Positions 17,931 to 27,488 are shown, counted from the stretch's first letter. The stretch is 64,000 nt of DNA from an uncultured Candidatus Saccharibacteria bacterium (GCA_947253945.1 CAMYAY010000005.1:3710-67709); one strand, 5' to 3'. Notes: generated by a model not told the origin, from the letters alone. Numbers and translations are program-made.

Positions 17931-18994
17931 TATCCTCTCATCATCCTTTCAAATTCTTCTAGATCAACTGCATAATTTCTGGCTTCATCGTAAGTAATAC
18001 GCCCCTCTTGGACAAAATTGACTAGGGTGCGGTCCATTGTCTGCATCCCTTCACGACTTGAGGTCTGAATCACTGCATCAATCTGGTGTGATTTGCCTTC
18101 ACGAATAATATTGCGTATGGCCGAGTTCACCAGCAAAAGCTCAGTCGCTACCACGCGACCGCCACCAATCGACGGAATCAAGCGTTGTGCACAAATCGCC
18201 TGCAAGATATTACCAAGTTGCAACTTTACCTGCTGCTGTTGGTGCGGTGGGAAAGCGTTGACAATACGGTCAACCGACTGCGAAGCTGAGTTGGTGTGGA
18301 GAGTAGCTAACACCAAGTGCCCTGTCTCTGCAATCGTAATAGCGGCCGAAATAGTCTCAAGATCGCGCATCTCACCAATCAATACAACATCCGGGTCTTC
18401 GCGCAAAGCGCTACGAAGTGCTGCATTAAATGAGTAAGTATCGTAGTGAACTTCGCGTTGCACAATTACCGAACGCTTTGAAGCATGGGTAAATTCAATT
18501 GGGTCCTCAATCGTCACAATGTGCTTTGATTGCTCTTCGTTAATCTTATTAATTACCGCCGCCAAAGTCGTAGACTTACCAGAACCGGTCGGGCCCGTCA
18601 CTAACACCAAACCACGTGGATAGCTAGCAAATTCTGACACCTTATCTGGTAAACCAAGTTCATTAATTGTTGGAATCTCATGTGGAATCAAGCGAAACGC
18701 CGCAGCTACATTACCACGCTCATGGAATGCGTTAACACGGAATCGCCCTAGTTCACCAAAGGCGAACGAAAAGTCGAATTCCTTATCCTTAATAAAAATC
18801 TGCTGCTGGTCGTTATCCAATACACTAAACACCAACTTCTCAACCATATCTGGCGATAGCTTGACCACACCAGCCATCGGCGTTAGCGAACCGTCAACAC
18901 GTAAAATTGGTGGTAAGCCAGCTTGCAAATGCAAGTCAGAGGCGTGCTGATTTATCACCTCTTGCAACAGCATTTCAATCCGTATATTATCCAT
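17930..18994 (-). CDS. pilT: Type IV pilus retraction ATPase PilT
   Basis: 354 residues. Walker A GPTGSGKST is at 134-142, followed by the Asp box EDPIEF, Walker B VLIGEMRD and the His box TGHLVLATLHTN. It depolymerises the pilus, giving twitching and DNA or host-cell pulling. GGGAGG precedes the ATG at good spacing. Confidence 0.95.
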   Translation of the reverse strand: MDNIRIEMLLQEVINQHASDLHLQAGLPPILRVDGSLTPMAGVVKLSPDMVEKLVFSVLDNDQQQIFIKDKEFDFSFAFGELGRFRVNAFHERGNVAAAFRLIPHEIPTINELGLPDKVSEFASYPRGLVLVTGPTGSGKSTTLAAVINKINEEQSKHIVTIEDPIEFTHASKRSVIVQREVHYDTYSFNAALRSALREDPDVVLIGEMRDLETISAAITIAETGHLVLATLHTNSASQSVDRIVNAFPPHQQQQVKLQLGNILQAICAQRLIPSIGGGRVVATELLLVNSAIRNIIREGKSHQIDAVIQTSSREGMQTMDRTLVNFVQEGRITYDEARNYAVDLEEFERMMRG

Positions 18995-19029
18995 ATCCCT
19001 CCCGTTTTGTTTATTATAGCACTTATGCT

Positions 19030-20793
19030 TTAAGCAATACCACCTGCCACGCGATTAACCTCTTCAATTGTGGTATCACCAGCCAACGCCTTCAAATATC
19101 CATCCGACTTCATCGGAATCATACCTTGAGCTTCAGCCACCTCCTGAATCTGGCTCGAAGTTGCATGCTTAATAATTAGCTGCTGAATTTCCTCCGTCAC
19201 TTCAATCACCTCATATAGACCAATACGCCCCTTGTATCCGCCCGGAGTAGTAGGCGTCTCTTTACCATGATAAAGTTCAAAGTTTGGTTGATTGGCTAAC
19301 GGTAATTTATCGTAACCCAAATCCTCACAAATCTTTTGCACTTCAGCTTGGTCCTTTGGCAGTAAGTTGCCAACCGTACTACGAATTGAAGCAGTTTCGA
19401 TGTCAGTGCTAGTGTAAGGCTCGCGATCAGAACTATTGCGACGAACCAAACGCTGACCAATCACGGTGTTAATCGTTGAGGCAATCAAGAATGGTTCCAC
19501 GCCCATATCAAGCAAACGTGGCAAAATACCAGCAGCTGAGTTTGTGTGGAGGGTTGAAAACACCAAGTGACCCGTCAAAGCAGCCTGCACTGCCAAGTTG
19601 GCCGTCTCAGCATCACGAATCTCACCCACGAGCACAACATCCGGGTCAAGACGCAAGATAGAGCGCAAACCAGCTGCAAACGTTAGGCCAGTTGCCGCGT
19701 TCACCTGAATCTGGTTTACGCCATTCATACGATACTCGACCGGGTCCTCTAGAGTAATAATATTGATTTCTTCACTAAATATCTCCTGCACCAAGGCGTA
19801 CAATGAGGTAGACTTACCTGAACCAGTCGGACCAGAGGTTAACACCATACCATTTGGCTTTGAAATACCACGACGAATCGTACGGAGTGCGCGACCCGTA
19901 TAACCCATATCCTCCAGCTTAAAGCTCGAGCCAGACTTATCGAGCAAACGAATCACCACTTGCTCACCCCAAATCACTGGCGAGATAGCAATACGAAGGT
20001 CAACCTCGCGGTCAGACACCTTTACCACGAACTGACCATCCTGCGGCTTACGGTGTTCATCAATCTTCAAATTAGCTAAAATTTTAATACGTGAAATTAG
20101 CGGCGCCTCAAATGACTTCGGCAAATCCATTACTACACGCAACACGCCATCAATACGCATACGCACCACCAATTTATTCTCATGTGGCTCAATATGAATA
20201 TCTGAAGCGCGCGAACGTTGCGCGTACTCAAGCAACTGCGTCAAAATCTTAGAGGTTGGCGAATCCTGCGCAATCACCTGAACATTGGCTGAGATACGCT
20301 CTTCCTTACGCGTCTTCTCCGCCACTGATTCATCAACATCTAGGTGGTACTGTGACAAAATATTGTTAATACCCGATTCAGATGCCAAATAGACCTTCAA
20401 AGGTCGATTAATTTCATTTGACAAAAAGTCAATTGCCTGAACGTTGTTAGCATCCAGCATTGCCACTGCCAATCGCTTCGCACCACCCTCAGTGGTTTCA
20501 CCGAGCGGTACCGCCATAAAGCGCTGCGCCACCTCCATCGGCAAAAGCGCTAGTACCTCAGATGGAATAGCGGCATGCGACAAATTAGCGTATGGCACGT
20601 GTGTTACATGTGAGATCGCCTGAGTTAATTGCTCATCATTAATTGCGCCCTCACTAATCATGTAGGTAATTAATGGTTGCTCATGATCAGCCGCGTCAAC
20701 TTTTAGCTCATCAAGCTTTTCCTGCGTCACCAACCCCGAATCAATAAAGTACTGTTCGATATCGCGACGATTTTCGTCAGTTAAAATTGCCAC
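19030..20793 (-). CDS. pilB: Type IV pilus extension ATPase PilB
   Basis: 587 residues. An N-terminal MshEN-like region is followed by the GspE catalytic core with Walker A GPTGSGKST near residue 320, the Asp box LEDPVEY and Walker B VVLVGEIRD. The region that normally holds the four-cysteine zinc motif (about 450-540) has just one Cys in KICEDLGYD, although GYKGRIGLYEV is kept, so the zinc site appears lost. It powers pilus assembly. It overlaps the preceding 85-aa gene by one base. Confidence 0.94.
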   Translation of the reverse strand: MAILTDENRRDIEQYFIDSGLVTQEKLDELKVDAADHEQPLITYMISEGAINDEQLTQAISHVTHVPYANLSHAAIPSEVLALLPMEVAQRFMAVPLGETTEGGAKRLAVAMLDANNVQAIDFLSNEINRPLKVYLASESGINNILSQYHLDVDESVAEKTRKEERISANVQVIAQDSPTSKILTQLLEYAQRSRASDIHIEPHENKLVVRMRIDGVLRVVMDLPKSFEAPLISRIKILANLKIDEHRKPQDGQFVVKVSDREVDLRIAISPVIWGEQVVIRLLDKSGSSFKLEDMGYTGRALRTIRRGISKPNGMVLTSGPTGSGKSTSLYALVQEIFSEEINIITLEDPVEYRMNGVNQIQVNAATGLTFAAGLRSILRLDPDVVLVGEIRDAETANLAVQAALTGHLVFSTLHTNSAAGILPRLLDMGVEPFLIASTINTVIGQRLVRRNSSDREPYTSTDIETASIRSTVGNLLPKDQAEVQKICEDLGYDKLPLANQPNFELYHGKETPTTPGGYKGRIGLYEVIEVTEEIQQLIIKHATSSQIQEVAEAQGMIPMKSDGYLKALAGDTTIEEVNRVAGGIA

Positions 20794-21050
20794 TACTTAC
20801 TTTCCCCTGATTCAGATTTAAACGGCAAACTACCAGTCGAACCAATATTTGATTCTACAGTTGGATTGATACCATGGTCATTAAATACCGCACGGTCCGG
20901 CTTAGCCACTCGCTCAGTAAATTTCTCCGCGTAAGTTACCTTCTGCGGACTTTTTTCTGGAGTAGACAGCATCATATCAGTCAAAAAATACGCAGCCATG
21001 CCGACTATTCCAACTACAAATATCACCATTGCAACATCTGATTTTTTCAC
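20793..21050 (-). CDS. Small membrane protein in the PilP position
   Basis: 85 residues: one membrane segment (about 6-26) and a short polar tail. It sits between pilO and pilB, where diderm bacteria carry the PilP lipoprotein, but it has no lipobox and no PilP domain. It overlaps pilO by four bases and pilB by one. Function unknown; probably an accessory of the PilMNO alignment complex (inference). Confidence 0.65.
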   Translation of the reverse strand: MKKSDVAMVIFVVGIVGMAAYFLTDMMLSTPEKSPQKVTYAEKFTERVAKPDRAVFNDHGINPTVESNIGSTGSLPFKSESGESK

Positions 21051-21775
21051 GGTGCTACCTCCTTCTGCATCAACTTGTAATCTATTTTTGGCGCATAATA
21101 AGTCGTAGCATTAATGTGCGCAGTCATCCTATCATCCGAGCCATCAATCTGAATATCATTAATGACAATCGTACGAATTGAATTATTTAGGTCATTGATC
21201 GTCTTTTGAATATAGTGGATACTACCCGAAATTGTAACCGAGAAGTGTACTGGAATAGCTGCCAATCCTAAAGTCCTCTCATTTGAGAACGATGAGGATT
21301 TTTTCTTGGTGTTTGGTTTAGTACTAGACAGCTCAGTGTCATTGCTATCAATATTAATCGCCTGCACAACAACACCTGAGCGCGTCAATATTTTATCCTG
21401 CAATGAAGAGCCAAGCGAAGTGGTATCATTTTTAGTCGGCAAGGCATCAAGAATAACCTGCAATGGCGACCGGTCATCTGGCTTAATCTGACTTAAGTTC
21501 AGTGCCTCATCCGCCTTCAACGCATCAACGTTACTCTTTATCTTCTTAATTTTTTCAACATTACCCTTTAAAATAGACTCCGTATTACCAACCTCAGTAT
21601 TTACCTTAGTTTGATAGACAATTTTATTCCAAAAATTACAACCAACAATCAGAGTTACCACCACGGCGCAACCAGCAAATGACAACCACATCATCACTTG
21701 CTTCTGCGCGCTGTCTATCTGTTGACGTTTGCCAATAATATAATTTGGCAAAAGTGACTTTAAATCAAATTTCAT
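21047..21775 (-). CDS. pilO: PilO-like type IV pilus alignment protein
   Basis: 242 residues with one membrane segment (about 28-48), a coiled-coil stretch (NTESILKGNVEKIKKIKSNV) and a ferredoxin-like C-terminal domain. Assigned by architecture and position after pilN, with a four-base overlap; the sequence itself is divergent. Confidence 0.75.
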   Translation of the reverse strand: MKFDLKSLLPNYIIGKRQQIDSAQKQVMMWLSFAGCAVVVTLIVGCNFWNKIVYQTKVNTEVGNTESILKGNVEKIKKIKSNVDALKADEALNLSQIKPDDRSPLQVILDALPTKNDTTSLGSSLQDKILTRSGVVVQAINIDSNDTELSSTKPNTKKKSSSFSNERTLGLAAIPVHFSVTISGSIHYIQKTINDLNNSIRTIVINDIQIDGSDDRMTAHINATTYYAPKIDYKLMQKEVAP

Positions 21776-22734
21776 TGTTTATCCCCTTCACTATCGCCCG
21801 TGTCATCCTTAGCTGTATCGCTTGAGCTATCGTCGGTACTAGTTTTATCTTTGTCGCTCTTGTTATCTTTCTTATTATCCTTCTTCGTCTTATTCTGCTT
21901 CTTCTGCTTAGAGCCATTGCTCGAGTCACTATTGGTTTTACCGTCAAACAGCTTCTTACTTGCGCCTGGAGTATTATCGCGCGAATCAGAAATCGTCTCA
22001 TGTGGCACCTCAATAGAAGTATTGGTAATATTATATGCAAAAATAACCGGGTTATATTTTAGGGTCAACGAAAACGATAGTTGACCAGACCGAGAGGTTT
22101 TGGTCGTATTACCATTAGTATTACCAGAATACTCTGCAGTAGCTGAAACGCCGCTTAATCCAACTTCATTAAATATCTGTTCAACGTGCTCACTATCATC
22201 ACCACTGAGACGATAGTGAATCTTCGCCTTCTGCATAGTCAGCTTAATCACATTTAAAGCTGCATAACTTGAAGTTTTAGCCTGCAATGTAATAGTTCCA
22301 ACTGGGCCGTCACTGTAGTTGCTCGACTGGTTCAAGGAGTTAATATGGAACGACCCAATCGTCATACCATTTGCCCCAGTCGGGTTAAGCTTAGCGAGAT
22401 AATCGAATATTAGAGAAAAATTCTCTTGTGTTTTCTTTAATTTACTAATCTGATCAAGCTGGTTCTGAATGGTCATGTATTCATTTAGTTCACCAGTGCG
22501 CTGCTCTTTAACAATCTTATCGCTATAATTTTTAATGTTGCCATCAGCCACATTCTTCACCACAGCTAATGTCGTAAGAGTAGAAGCCAAAATAAACATA
22601 ATAACACCGCAGACAACAGTTATCAGAATACTCACGCTAACCATAATGTTGCGCTGCATCCGCGCCTTAATTAAGCTAATCTTAACATCAGGCAAGAGAT
22701 TAATCTGTGGTATAGTTGGGTGGTTTGAAGCCAT
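21772..22734 (-). CDS. pilN: PilN-like type IV pilus alignment protein with charged tail
   Basis: 320 residues. The cytoplasmic motif PQINLLPD (residues 8-15) is the PilM-binding signature of PilN, followed by a membrane helix (about 30-55) and an extracytoplasmic domain. The last 55 or so residues are a low-complexity Lys/Asp/Ser tail not usual for PilN. It follows pilM directly. Confidence 0.85.
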   Translation of the reverse strand: MASNHPTIPQINLLPDVKISLIKARMQRNIMVSVSILITVVCGVIMFILASTLTTLAVVKNVADGNIKNYSDKIVKEQRTGELNEYMTIQNQLDQISKLKKTQENFSLIFDYLAKLNPTGANGMTIGSFHINSLNQSSNYSDGPVGTITLQAKTSSYAALNVIKLTMQKAKIHYRLSGDDSEHVEQIFNEVGLSGVSATAEYSGNTNGNTTKTSRSGQLSFSLTLKYNPVIFAYNITNTSIEVPHETISDSRDNTPGASKKLFDGKTNSDSSNGSKQKKQNKTKKDNKKDNKSDKDKTSTDDSSSDTAKDDTGDSEGDKQ

Positions 22735-23778
22735 TTAGATGCCAAGCCTTTCTGCTAAGCCAACCGTTACTGCCATTTGTGAACTAATTGGTGCTAGACT
22801 TGCCTGCGCTTCCGACGGCACATTCACATGCTGCCATGGCGTAGCTACCTGCACCTGCAAGCTCATTTTATCAGCAATAAACTCTGGGAAGCCAGCTAAA
22901 ACTGAAGTATAACCACTAATTAAAATACTATTCATCGTGGCATTCTGATAGCGTCCGGCAAAATAATTGACGGACTTAGTGAGCTCCAAGGCAAACTGGC
23001 GTAAAGCTGGTTCAAGCGCGCGTGCAAGCTGACCATTGAGGTTGACCTCTGAAACACCGAACTTTAAGACTAGCTGACGTGCCTGAGCGTCATCAATACC
23101 GAGGTTCTGCTTTGCCATACGCACTAAAGTTGATAAGCCAATCGGAATCGAGCGCACCAAGCGGGGCGCCGTACCAAGCGTGGCGATAATATCCGTTGCC
23201 ATCTCACCCATATCAACAATCAAACGACCGTCAGTCACGCCATCTGGCAAAAGTGAACGCACAATTGCAAGTGAGTCTGGCTCAATTGCCATCACACTAA
23301 AGCCCAGTGACTCGATAAATTCTAGCCGCGACTCGGTGTAGTCGTTCTTGACGGCCATTATCATCACCTCAGTTTTATTGCTATCGTTAACCGACTGGCC
23401 TAAAATCGCCCAGTCAGCCTTTGACTCGTCGACTTTTAGTGGAATATAAGAAGATAATTGGTATTTGATGGCATTATTTAGTTCCTGACGCGAAGCATTC
23501 GGTAGTTCTACCACAGTAAAAAAGATTTTATTAGTTGGAATGCCAATCGCAACATCGTGAGTTTTAATATCTGACTGCTCAACTAGGCGAACAATCGCCT
23601 CGCCCAACTCACGACGGTCATGCTCCGCCGTCGATTCACTTAACTTAGGGTCAATTGGCTGTACCCCATAATGCTTCAGCTCCCAGCCACTGCTGGAATG
23701 CGCTAGCTCAACCACACGAATGGCCGTCGTGCCGATATCTAGTGCGAAGAAGTTACCCACCGATTTACCAAAATTCAT
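22735..23778 (-). CDS. pilM: Type IV pilus actin-like ATPase PilM
   Basis: 347 residues from ATG at 23778. ALDIGTTAIRVVEL is the actin-type phosphate-1 motif, with IVDMGEMATDI and LISGYTSVL as later nucleotide-binding segments. It forms a cytoplasmic ring that recruits PilN. The frame is open eight codons further, but TATAAT (23785-23790) lies exactly six bases before ATG 23778, so the longer start would cover the promoter. Confidence 0.92.
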   Translation of the reverse strand: MNFGKSVGNFFALDIGTTAIRVVELAHSSSGWELKHYGVQPIDPKLSESTAEHDRRELGEAIVRLVEQSDIKTHDVAIGIPTNKIFFTVVELPNASRQELNNAIKYQLSSYIPLKVDESKADWAILGQSVNDSNKTEVMIMAVKNDYTESRLEFIESLGFSVMAIEPDSLAIVRSLLPDGVTDGRLIVDMGEMATDIIATLGTAPRLVRSIPIGLSTLVRMAKQNLGIDDAQARQLVLKFGVSEVNLNGQLARALEPALRQFALELTKSVNYFAGRYQNATMNSILISGYTSVLAGFPEFIADKMSLQVQVATPWQHVNVPSEAQASLAPISSQMAVTVGLAERLGI

Positions 23779-23843
23779 ACCGTAATTATAACATAAACGC
23801 AATCAAAAACGCAATAAATTATAAAACATGTTAAAATAATATT

Positions 23844-24965
23844 ATGTTAAAAATTGCGATTGTGGGGCTGCCAAACGTTGGCAAGTCTACCCTCTTCAAC
23901 GCCCTCACTAATTCTGAGGTGCTGGCGGCAAATTACCCCTTTGCTACCATCGAGCCCAACACTGGTATCGTACCCGTGCCCGACCCGCGACTAACTAAAT
24001 TATGCGAAATTTACGGCGCAAGCAAAATCGTCCCCGCGACGGTGGAGTTTGTTGACGTGGCTGGCCTAGTGGCGGGCGCAAGTAAGGGTGAAGGTTTGGG
24101 CAACAAGTTCCTCGCCAACATCCGTGAATGTGACGCCATCTGTCACGTAGTGCGCGCCTTCCATAACGACAGCATTCAGCGCGCCGACGGCACGACCACC
24201 GTTGACCCACAAGGCGACATTGAGGTTATCAACACCGAGCTCGCTCTCGCGGACGGTGCGACCATCGAAAAGCACTTGCCGAAGTTACAAAAGGAAGCCA
24301 AAGCCAACCCGAAACTCAAGGCCAAAGTTGCCTTCCTTGAGTCGGTCTACAACCAGCTGATGCAAGGCAAGACGCCGGCTGAGTTCAAACAAACCCCAAC
24401 CGAAGACCTCGCCGCCCAGCTCGACGGGCTCAACTTGCTCTCGGCACTACCAGTGATTTACCTGTTTAATGTCGACGAAGCCACCTTGACCGACAGCGCC
24501 GCACAAGCCAAACTAATTGCCGCCGCGGCCGCCGCTACTGGCGTTGCCACCTCTGATATCCAAGCCGTCTTCGTCTCGGCTGAGCTAGAAAGCGAGATTC
24601 GCTCACTAAGCCCAGAAGAGGCAAAAGAACTACTAAACGACTACGGCGTCAGCGACTCGGGGCTCAATCAGCTAATTCGCGCCGCCTACCGCACGCTCGG
24701 CTTACAGTCTTATCTCACTGCCGGCCCGAAGGAAGTCCACGCTTGGACCATCCACCAAGGTTGGACTGCGCCACAAGCCGCCGGCGTGATTCACACCGAC
24801 TTTGAAAAGGGCTTTATTGCCGCGCAAATCGTCTCGTACCCTGACCTCGTAGCCGCTGGCTCCGAAGCTAACGCCCGCGCCGCCGGTAAATTGCGTACTG
24901 AAGGCAAAACCTACGTCATGCAGCCCGACGACATCGTTGAGTTCCGGTTCAACGTCTCAAAATAA
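23844..24965 (+). CDS. ychF: Redox-regulated ATPase/GTPase YchF (OLA1 family)
   Basis: 373 residues. G1 GLPNVGKST, the FVDVAGLVAGAS segment, FNVDE in place of NKxD, and a C-terminal TGS domain ending EFRFNV. It is a translation-associated, ATP-preferring P-loop protein. TAAAAT (23832-23837) is six bases before ATG, leaderless. Confidence 0.96.
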   Translation: MLKIAIVGLPNVGKSTLFNALTNSEVLAANYPFATIEPNTGIVPVPDPRLTKLCEIYGASKIVPATVEFVDVAGLVAGASKGEGLGNKFLANIRECDAICHVVRAFHNDSIQRADGTTTVDPQGDIEVINTELALADGATIEKHLPKLQKEAKANPKLKAKVAFLESVYNQLMQGKTPAEFKQTPTEDLAAQLDGLNLLSALPVIYLFNVDEATLTDSAAQAKLIAAAAAATGVATSDIQAVFVSAELESEIRSLSPEEAKELLNDYGVSDSGLNQLIRAAYRTLGLQSYLTAGPKEVHAWTIHQGWTAPQAAGVIHTDFEKGFIAAQIVSYPDLVAAGSEANARAAGKLRTEGKTYVMQPDDIVEFRFNVSK

Positions 24966-24984
24966 CTAGCTAAAAACTACTTAA

Positions 24985-25005
24985 AAGCGCTCGTCATGAG
25001 CGCTT
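24985..25005. terminator. Hairpin between ychF and tlyA
   Basis: AAGCGCTC (24985-24992) and GAGCGCTT (24998-25005) with a five-base loop lie between convergent genes; the T-run is weak. Confidence 0.55.
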
Positions 25006-25015
25006 AATATTTTCG

Positions 25016-25762
25016 CTAGTGGGCGGTCTTTTGTAGCAGATAAAACCGTTCTTGGTTGCCGTGCGCGCCCTTCACGGCGCTATCGGCCTTGGCCTTAATG
25101 ACAAAGTAAGCCTTCGACCACTGTTCAAAATCGTGTAAAATTTGCCGCCGCTCGGCGTTATTTTTAATGACGCCATGCGACTTCAGCCGCTCACCCACCT
25201 CAAATTGTGGCTTCACCATGGCGGCAATCAACGTCTGCGGACCAGCCAGCTGCTGTGCGATATGAGGTAGAATCTCACGGAGCGAAATAAACGAAACATC
25301 AATCACAATAATATCAATCGTTTGTGGGGTAGTAAAATCGCGAATGTCAGTCTTCTCGTGCAGCTCAACCCGCACATCTTGGCGCAACTTCGGGTGGAGT
25401 TGGTCGGTGCCCACATCCACGCAAATTGACTTCGTAGCACCACGACTAAGAGCGTAATCAGTAAAACCACCTGTGCTCGACCCAACATCCAGCACCACTT
25501 TACCCTGAAAATTCAGCCCCAGCTGCTCGGCAACCGACTTTAGCTTCAGCCCAGCGCGCGACACAAACTGCTCGTCCTGATGGAGCTGCACGTCAGCAAG
25601 GTCCTTAACAAAAAAGCCGGGCTTGGTGACCACGCGCCCCGCCACGGTAACTTTGCCTAAACGAATATACGACTCAGCCTGCGACCGTGACGCTACCAAG
25701 CCAAGCTGGAACACAGCTTGGTCAAGGCGGCGACCACGGTTCGGTTGAGTCGCTACTGGCAT
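25016..25762 (-). CDS. tlyA: TlyA-family rRNA 2'-O-methyltransferase
   Basis: 248 residues. An N-terminal S4 RNA-binding domain (RRLDQAVFQLGLVASRSQAESYIRLG region) is followed by an FtsJ-like methyltransferase domain with the SAM motif VLDVGSSTGGFTDY and the segment MVKPQFEVG. The family methylates rRNA cytidines; some members are called hemolysin A. The efp stop lies one base beyond its start, so they are likely cotranscribed. Confidence 0.93.
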   Translation of the reverse strand: MPVATQPNRGRRLDQAVFQLGLVASRSQAESYIRLGKVTVAGRVVTKPGFFVKDLADVQLHQDEQFVSRAGLKLKSVAEQLGLNFQGKVVLDVGSSTGGFTDYALSRGATKSICVDVGTDQLHPKLRQDVRVELHEKTDIRDFTTPQTIDIIVIDVSFISLREILPHIAQQLAGPQTLIAAMVKPQFEVGERLKSHGVIKNNAERRQILHDFEQWSKAYFVIKAKADSAVKGAHGNQERFYLLQKTAH

Positions 25763-25763
25763 G

Positions 25764-26327
25764 CTATTCCTTCACACGCTCGACATAATGGCCGTCGCGC
25801 GTATCGACTTTAATGGTGTCGCCTACCTTAATAAACGCAGGCGTCTTGACCACAATACCGGTCTCCACTTTGGCGTCCTTCTGAACGCTACTCGTGGTAT
25901 CACCCTTCACCACATCAGCCGCCTCAATTACCTTGAGTGGCACAGTAGTTGGGAGCTCCACGGCAATCACGCGGTCGTCGAAGAACTGCAACTGAACTTC
26001 GGCGCCCTCGCGCATGTACTTTGACACATCGTCGGCGTCTTCAAGTGGCAATTCAAACTGGTCGTAAGTATCTGGATTCATGAAATACACCGTAGTGTTA
26101 TCACTGTAAAGATACTGCGCCGGCTGGGTTGAAACCGTAGCGGCCTCAATCTTCTCTTGACCCTTGTAGGTCTTAGTAAGAGCGTTACCGCTGATTAACC
26201 CCTTGATTTTGACGGTGACAATTGAGCCACCGCGACCCATTACCTTCTGATTGTAATCGGTGACGCGATATGGCTCGCCATTAATATTAATGAGACGGCC
26301 CTTCTTTAGGTCGGTTGGACTATACAT
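25764..26327 (-). CDS. efp: Translation elongation factor P
   Basis: 187 residues starting at ATG 26327 with a purine-rich AGGGG before it; the open frame begins five codons upstream. Three beta-barrel domains fit EF-P. The tip of the first-domain loop reads MGRGGS with Arg at position 32, where many EF-Ps have Lys (beta-lysylated or otherwise modified) and the EarP group has a rhamnosylated Arg. EF-P rescues ribosomes stalled at polyproline, relevant because a downstream surface protein and the DHH-like protein are Pro-rich. Confidence 0.94.
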   Translation of the reverse strand: MYSPTDLKKGRLININGEPYRVTDYNQKVMGRGGSIVTVKIKGLISGNALTKTYKGQEKIEAATVSTQPAQYLYSDNTTVYFMNPDTYDQFELPLEDADDVSKYMREGAEVQLQFFDDRVIAVELPTTVPLKVIEAADVVKGDTTSSVQKDAKVETGIVVKTPAFIKVGDTIKVDTRDGHYVERVKE

Positions 26328-26374
26328 CTTTCCCCTTTCCACAGGGGCGAAAACTTCCGCCTCTGCTTGATAAA

Positions 26375-26569
26375 TTAGTTAGCAACAAATGGTAGTAGCG
26401 CAATGTGGCGGGCACGCTTGACGGCGACCGCAAGGGCGCGTTGGCTACGGGCGCTGAGACCCGTCTTGCTACGTGGTTCAATCTGACCGTAGCTGTCAGT
26501 GTAACGCTTCAATGAATCAGCGTCTTTGTAGTCAAAATACTTTGGTGACTGCTTCTTGAATTTCTTCAT
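26375..26569 (-). CDS. rpsR: 30S ribosomal protein S18
   Basis: 64 residues, with the motif DYKDADSLKRYTDSYGQIEPRSKTG split over the S18 core. GGAGAATT precedes ATG. Last gene of the rpsF-ssb-rpsR operon. Confidence 0.96.
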   Translation of the reverse strand: MKKFKKQSPKYFDYKDADSLKRYTDSYGQIEPRSKTGLSARSQRALAVAVKRARHIALLPFVAN

Positions 26570-26584
26570 AATTCTCCTTCGTGA

Positions 26585-27016
26585 TTAAAATGGGATGTCT
26601 TTTAGCTCAATTGCACTAGCATCGCTGGCGCTAACTGGCGCTGGCGCGTCGACACCTTCAGAGGTGCTAAAGCTGGTATCAGCCGCATCGCCGGCATTGC
26701 CGCGGCCACCACCCACAAAGCTAAAGTCGTCAACATTGACGTCTAGGCTCTGATGTGTCTGACCGTCACGGCCAGTAAATGAGCTTTGGCTGAGTGTGCC
26801 AGAGACAAACAGTGGTTGCCCCTTCTTCATGTTCTTGGCAATCACCTCGCCGCGCTTGCCCCACATGCTGCAGTTAAGAAACATTGCGGTTTTGTTGCCA
26901 CCGTTAAATGAGTTCACGGCGAGCGAAAACTTCGCGACTTGGTTACCATTTGGCGTGGTGCGCTGCTCTGGGTCAGCGGTTAGATTACCTAAAACTGATA
27001 CCTTGCAAATTGACAT
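26585..27016 (-). CDS. ssb: Single-stranded DNA-binding protein
   Basis: 143 residues. An OB fold with VSVLGNLTADPE, FSLAVNS and a glycine-rich linker, ending in the acidic-hydrophobic tip ELKDIPF that recruits repair proteins (canonical DDDIPF-like). Shine-Dalgarno AAGGGGAA precedes ATG. Confidence 0.96.
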   Translation of the reverse strand: MSICKVSVLGNLTADPEQRTTPNGNQVAKFSLAVNSFNGGNKTAMFLNCSMWGKRGEVIAKNMKKGQPLFVSGTLSQSSFTGRDGQTHQSLDVNVDDFSFVGGGRGNAGDAADTSFSTSEGVDAPAPVSASDASAIELKDIPF

Positions 27017-27047
27017 ATTCCCCTTTACCCTTCTTGATTAATGATAA

Positions 27048-27419
27048 TTAGTCTTCTTTTTCGGCGTCGCTAGCACGAGCAGCACGCTTTGCCTTCTCTT
27101 CGGCAAGGCCGGCCTCTGCCTTGGCGTCAATCTTGGCCAAGAGATGACGAATAACGTCGCTGTTAATGTTGAGCACGCTCTCAATCTTAGCTGGCGCAGC
27201 GGCTGGGAGCTCTAGCTCGTAGACGCGATACACCGCGTGGGTCTCACCGTTAATCTTGTAGGCGAGTTCCTTGCGGCCCCACATTTCTTCTTTGACAATC
27301 TTGCCGCCGTTTGCAGCAATCAAGTCAGCAACAGTCTTGAGGCTTGGGTCGAGCTTAGACTCGAGTTCAGCCTTAAACAAGACTACTAGTTCGTAGCGTT
27401 TAAGCGCTTCGTTTGACAC
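27048..27419 (-). CDS. rpsF: 30S ribosomal protein S6
   Basis: 123 residues, with RYELVVLFK at the N-terminus, WGRKELAYKI and VYRVYELELP in the core and a Lys/Glu/Ala-rich tail. AAGGAGG precedes ATG. It is the first gene of the S6-SSB-S18 operon with the promoter at 27489-27517. Confidence 0.97.
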   Translation of the reverse strand: MSNEALKRYELVVLFKAELESKLDPSLKTVADLIAANGGKIVKEEMWGRKELAYKINGETHAVYRVYELELPAAAPAKIESVLNINSDVIRHLLAKIDAKAEAGLAEEKAKRAARASDAEKED

Positions 27420-27488
27420 ATGTCCTCCTTTGGATTAAAGCCACCTCTGACATGTCGACAGGGGTAGCAGGTTAACTTACCAAAGATA

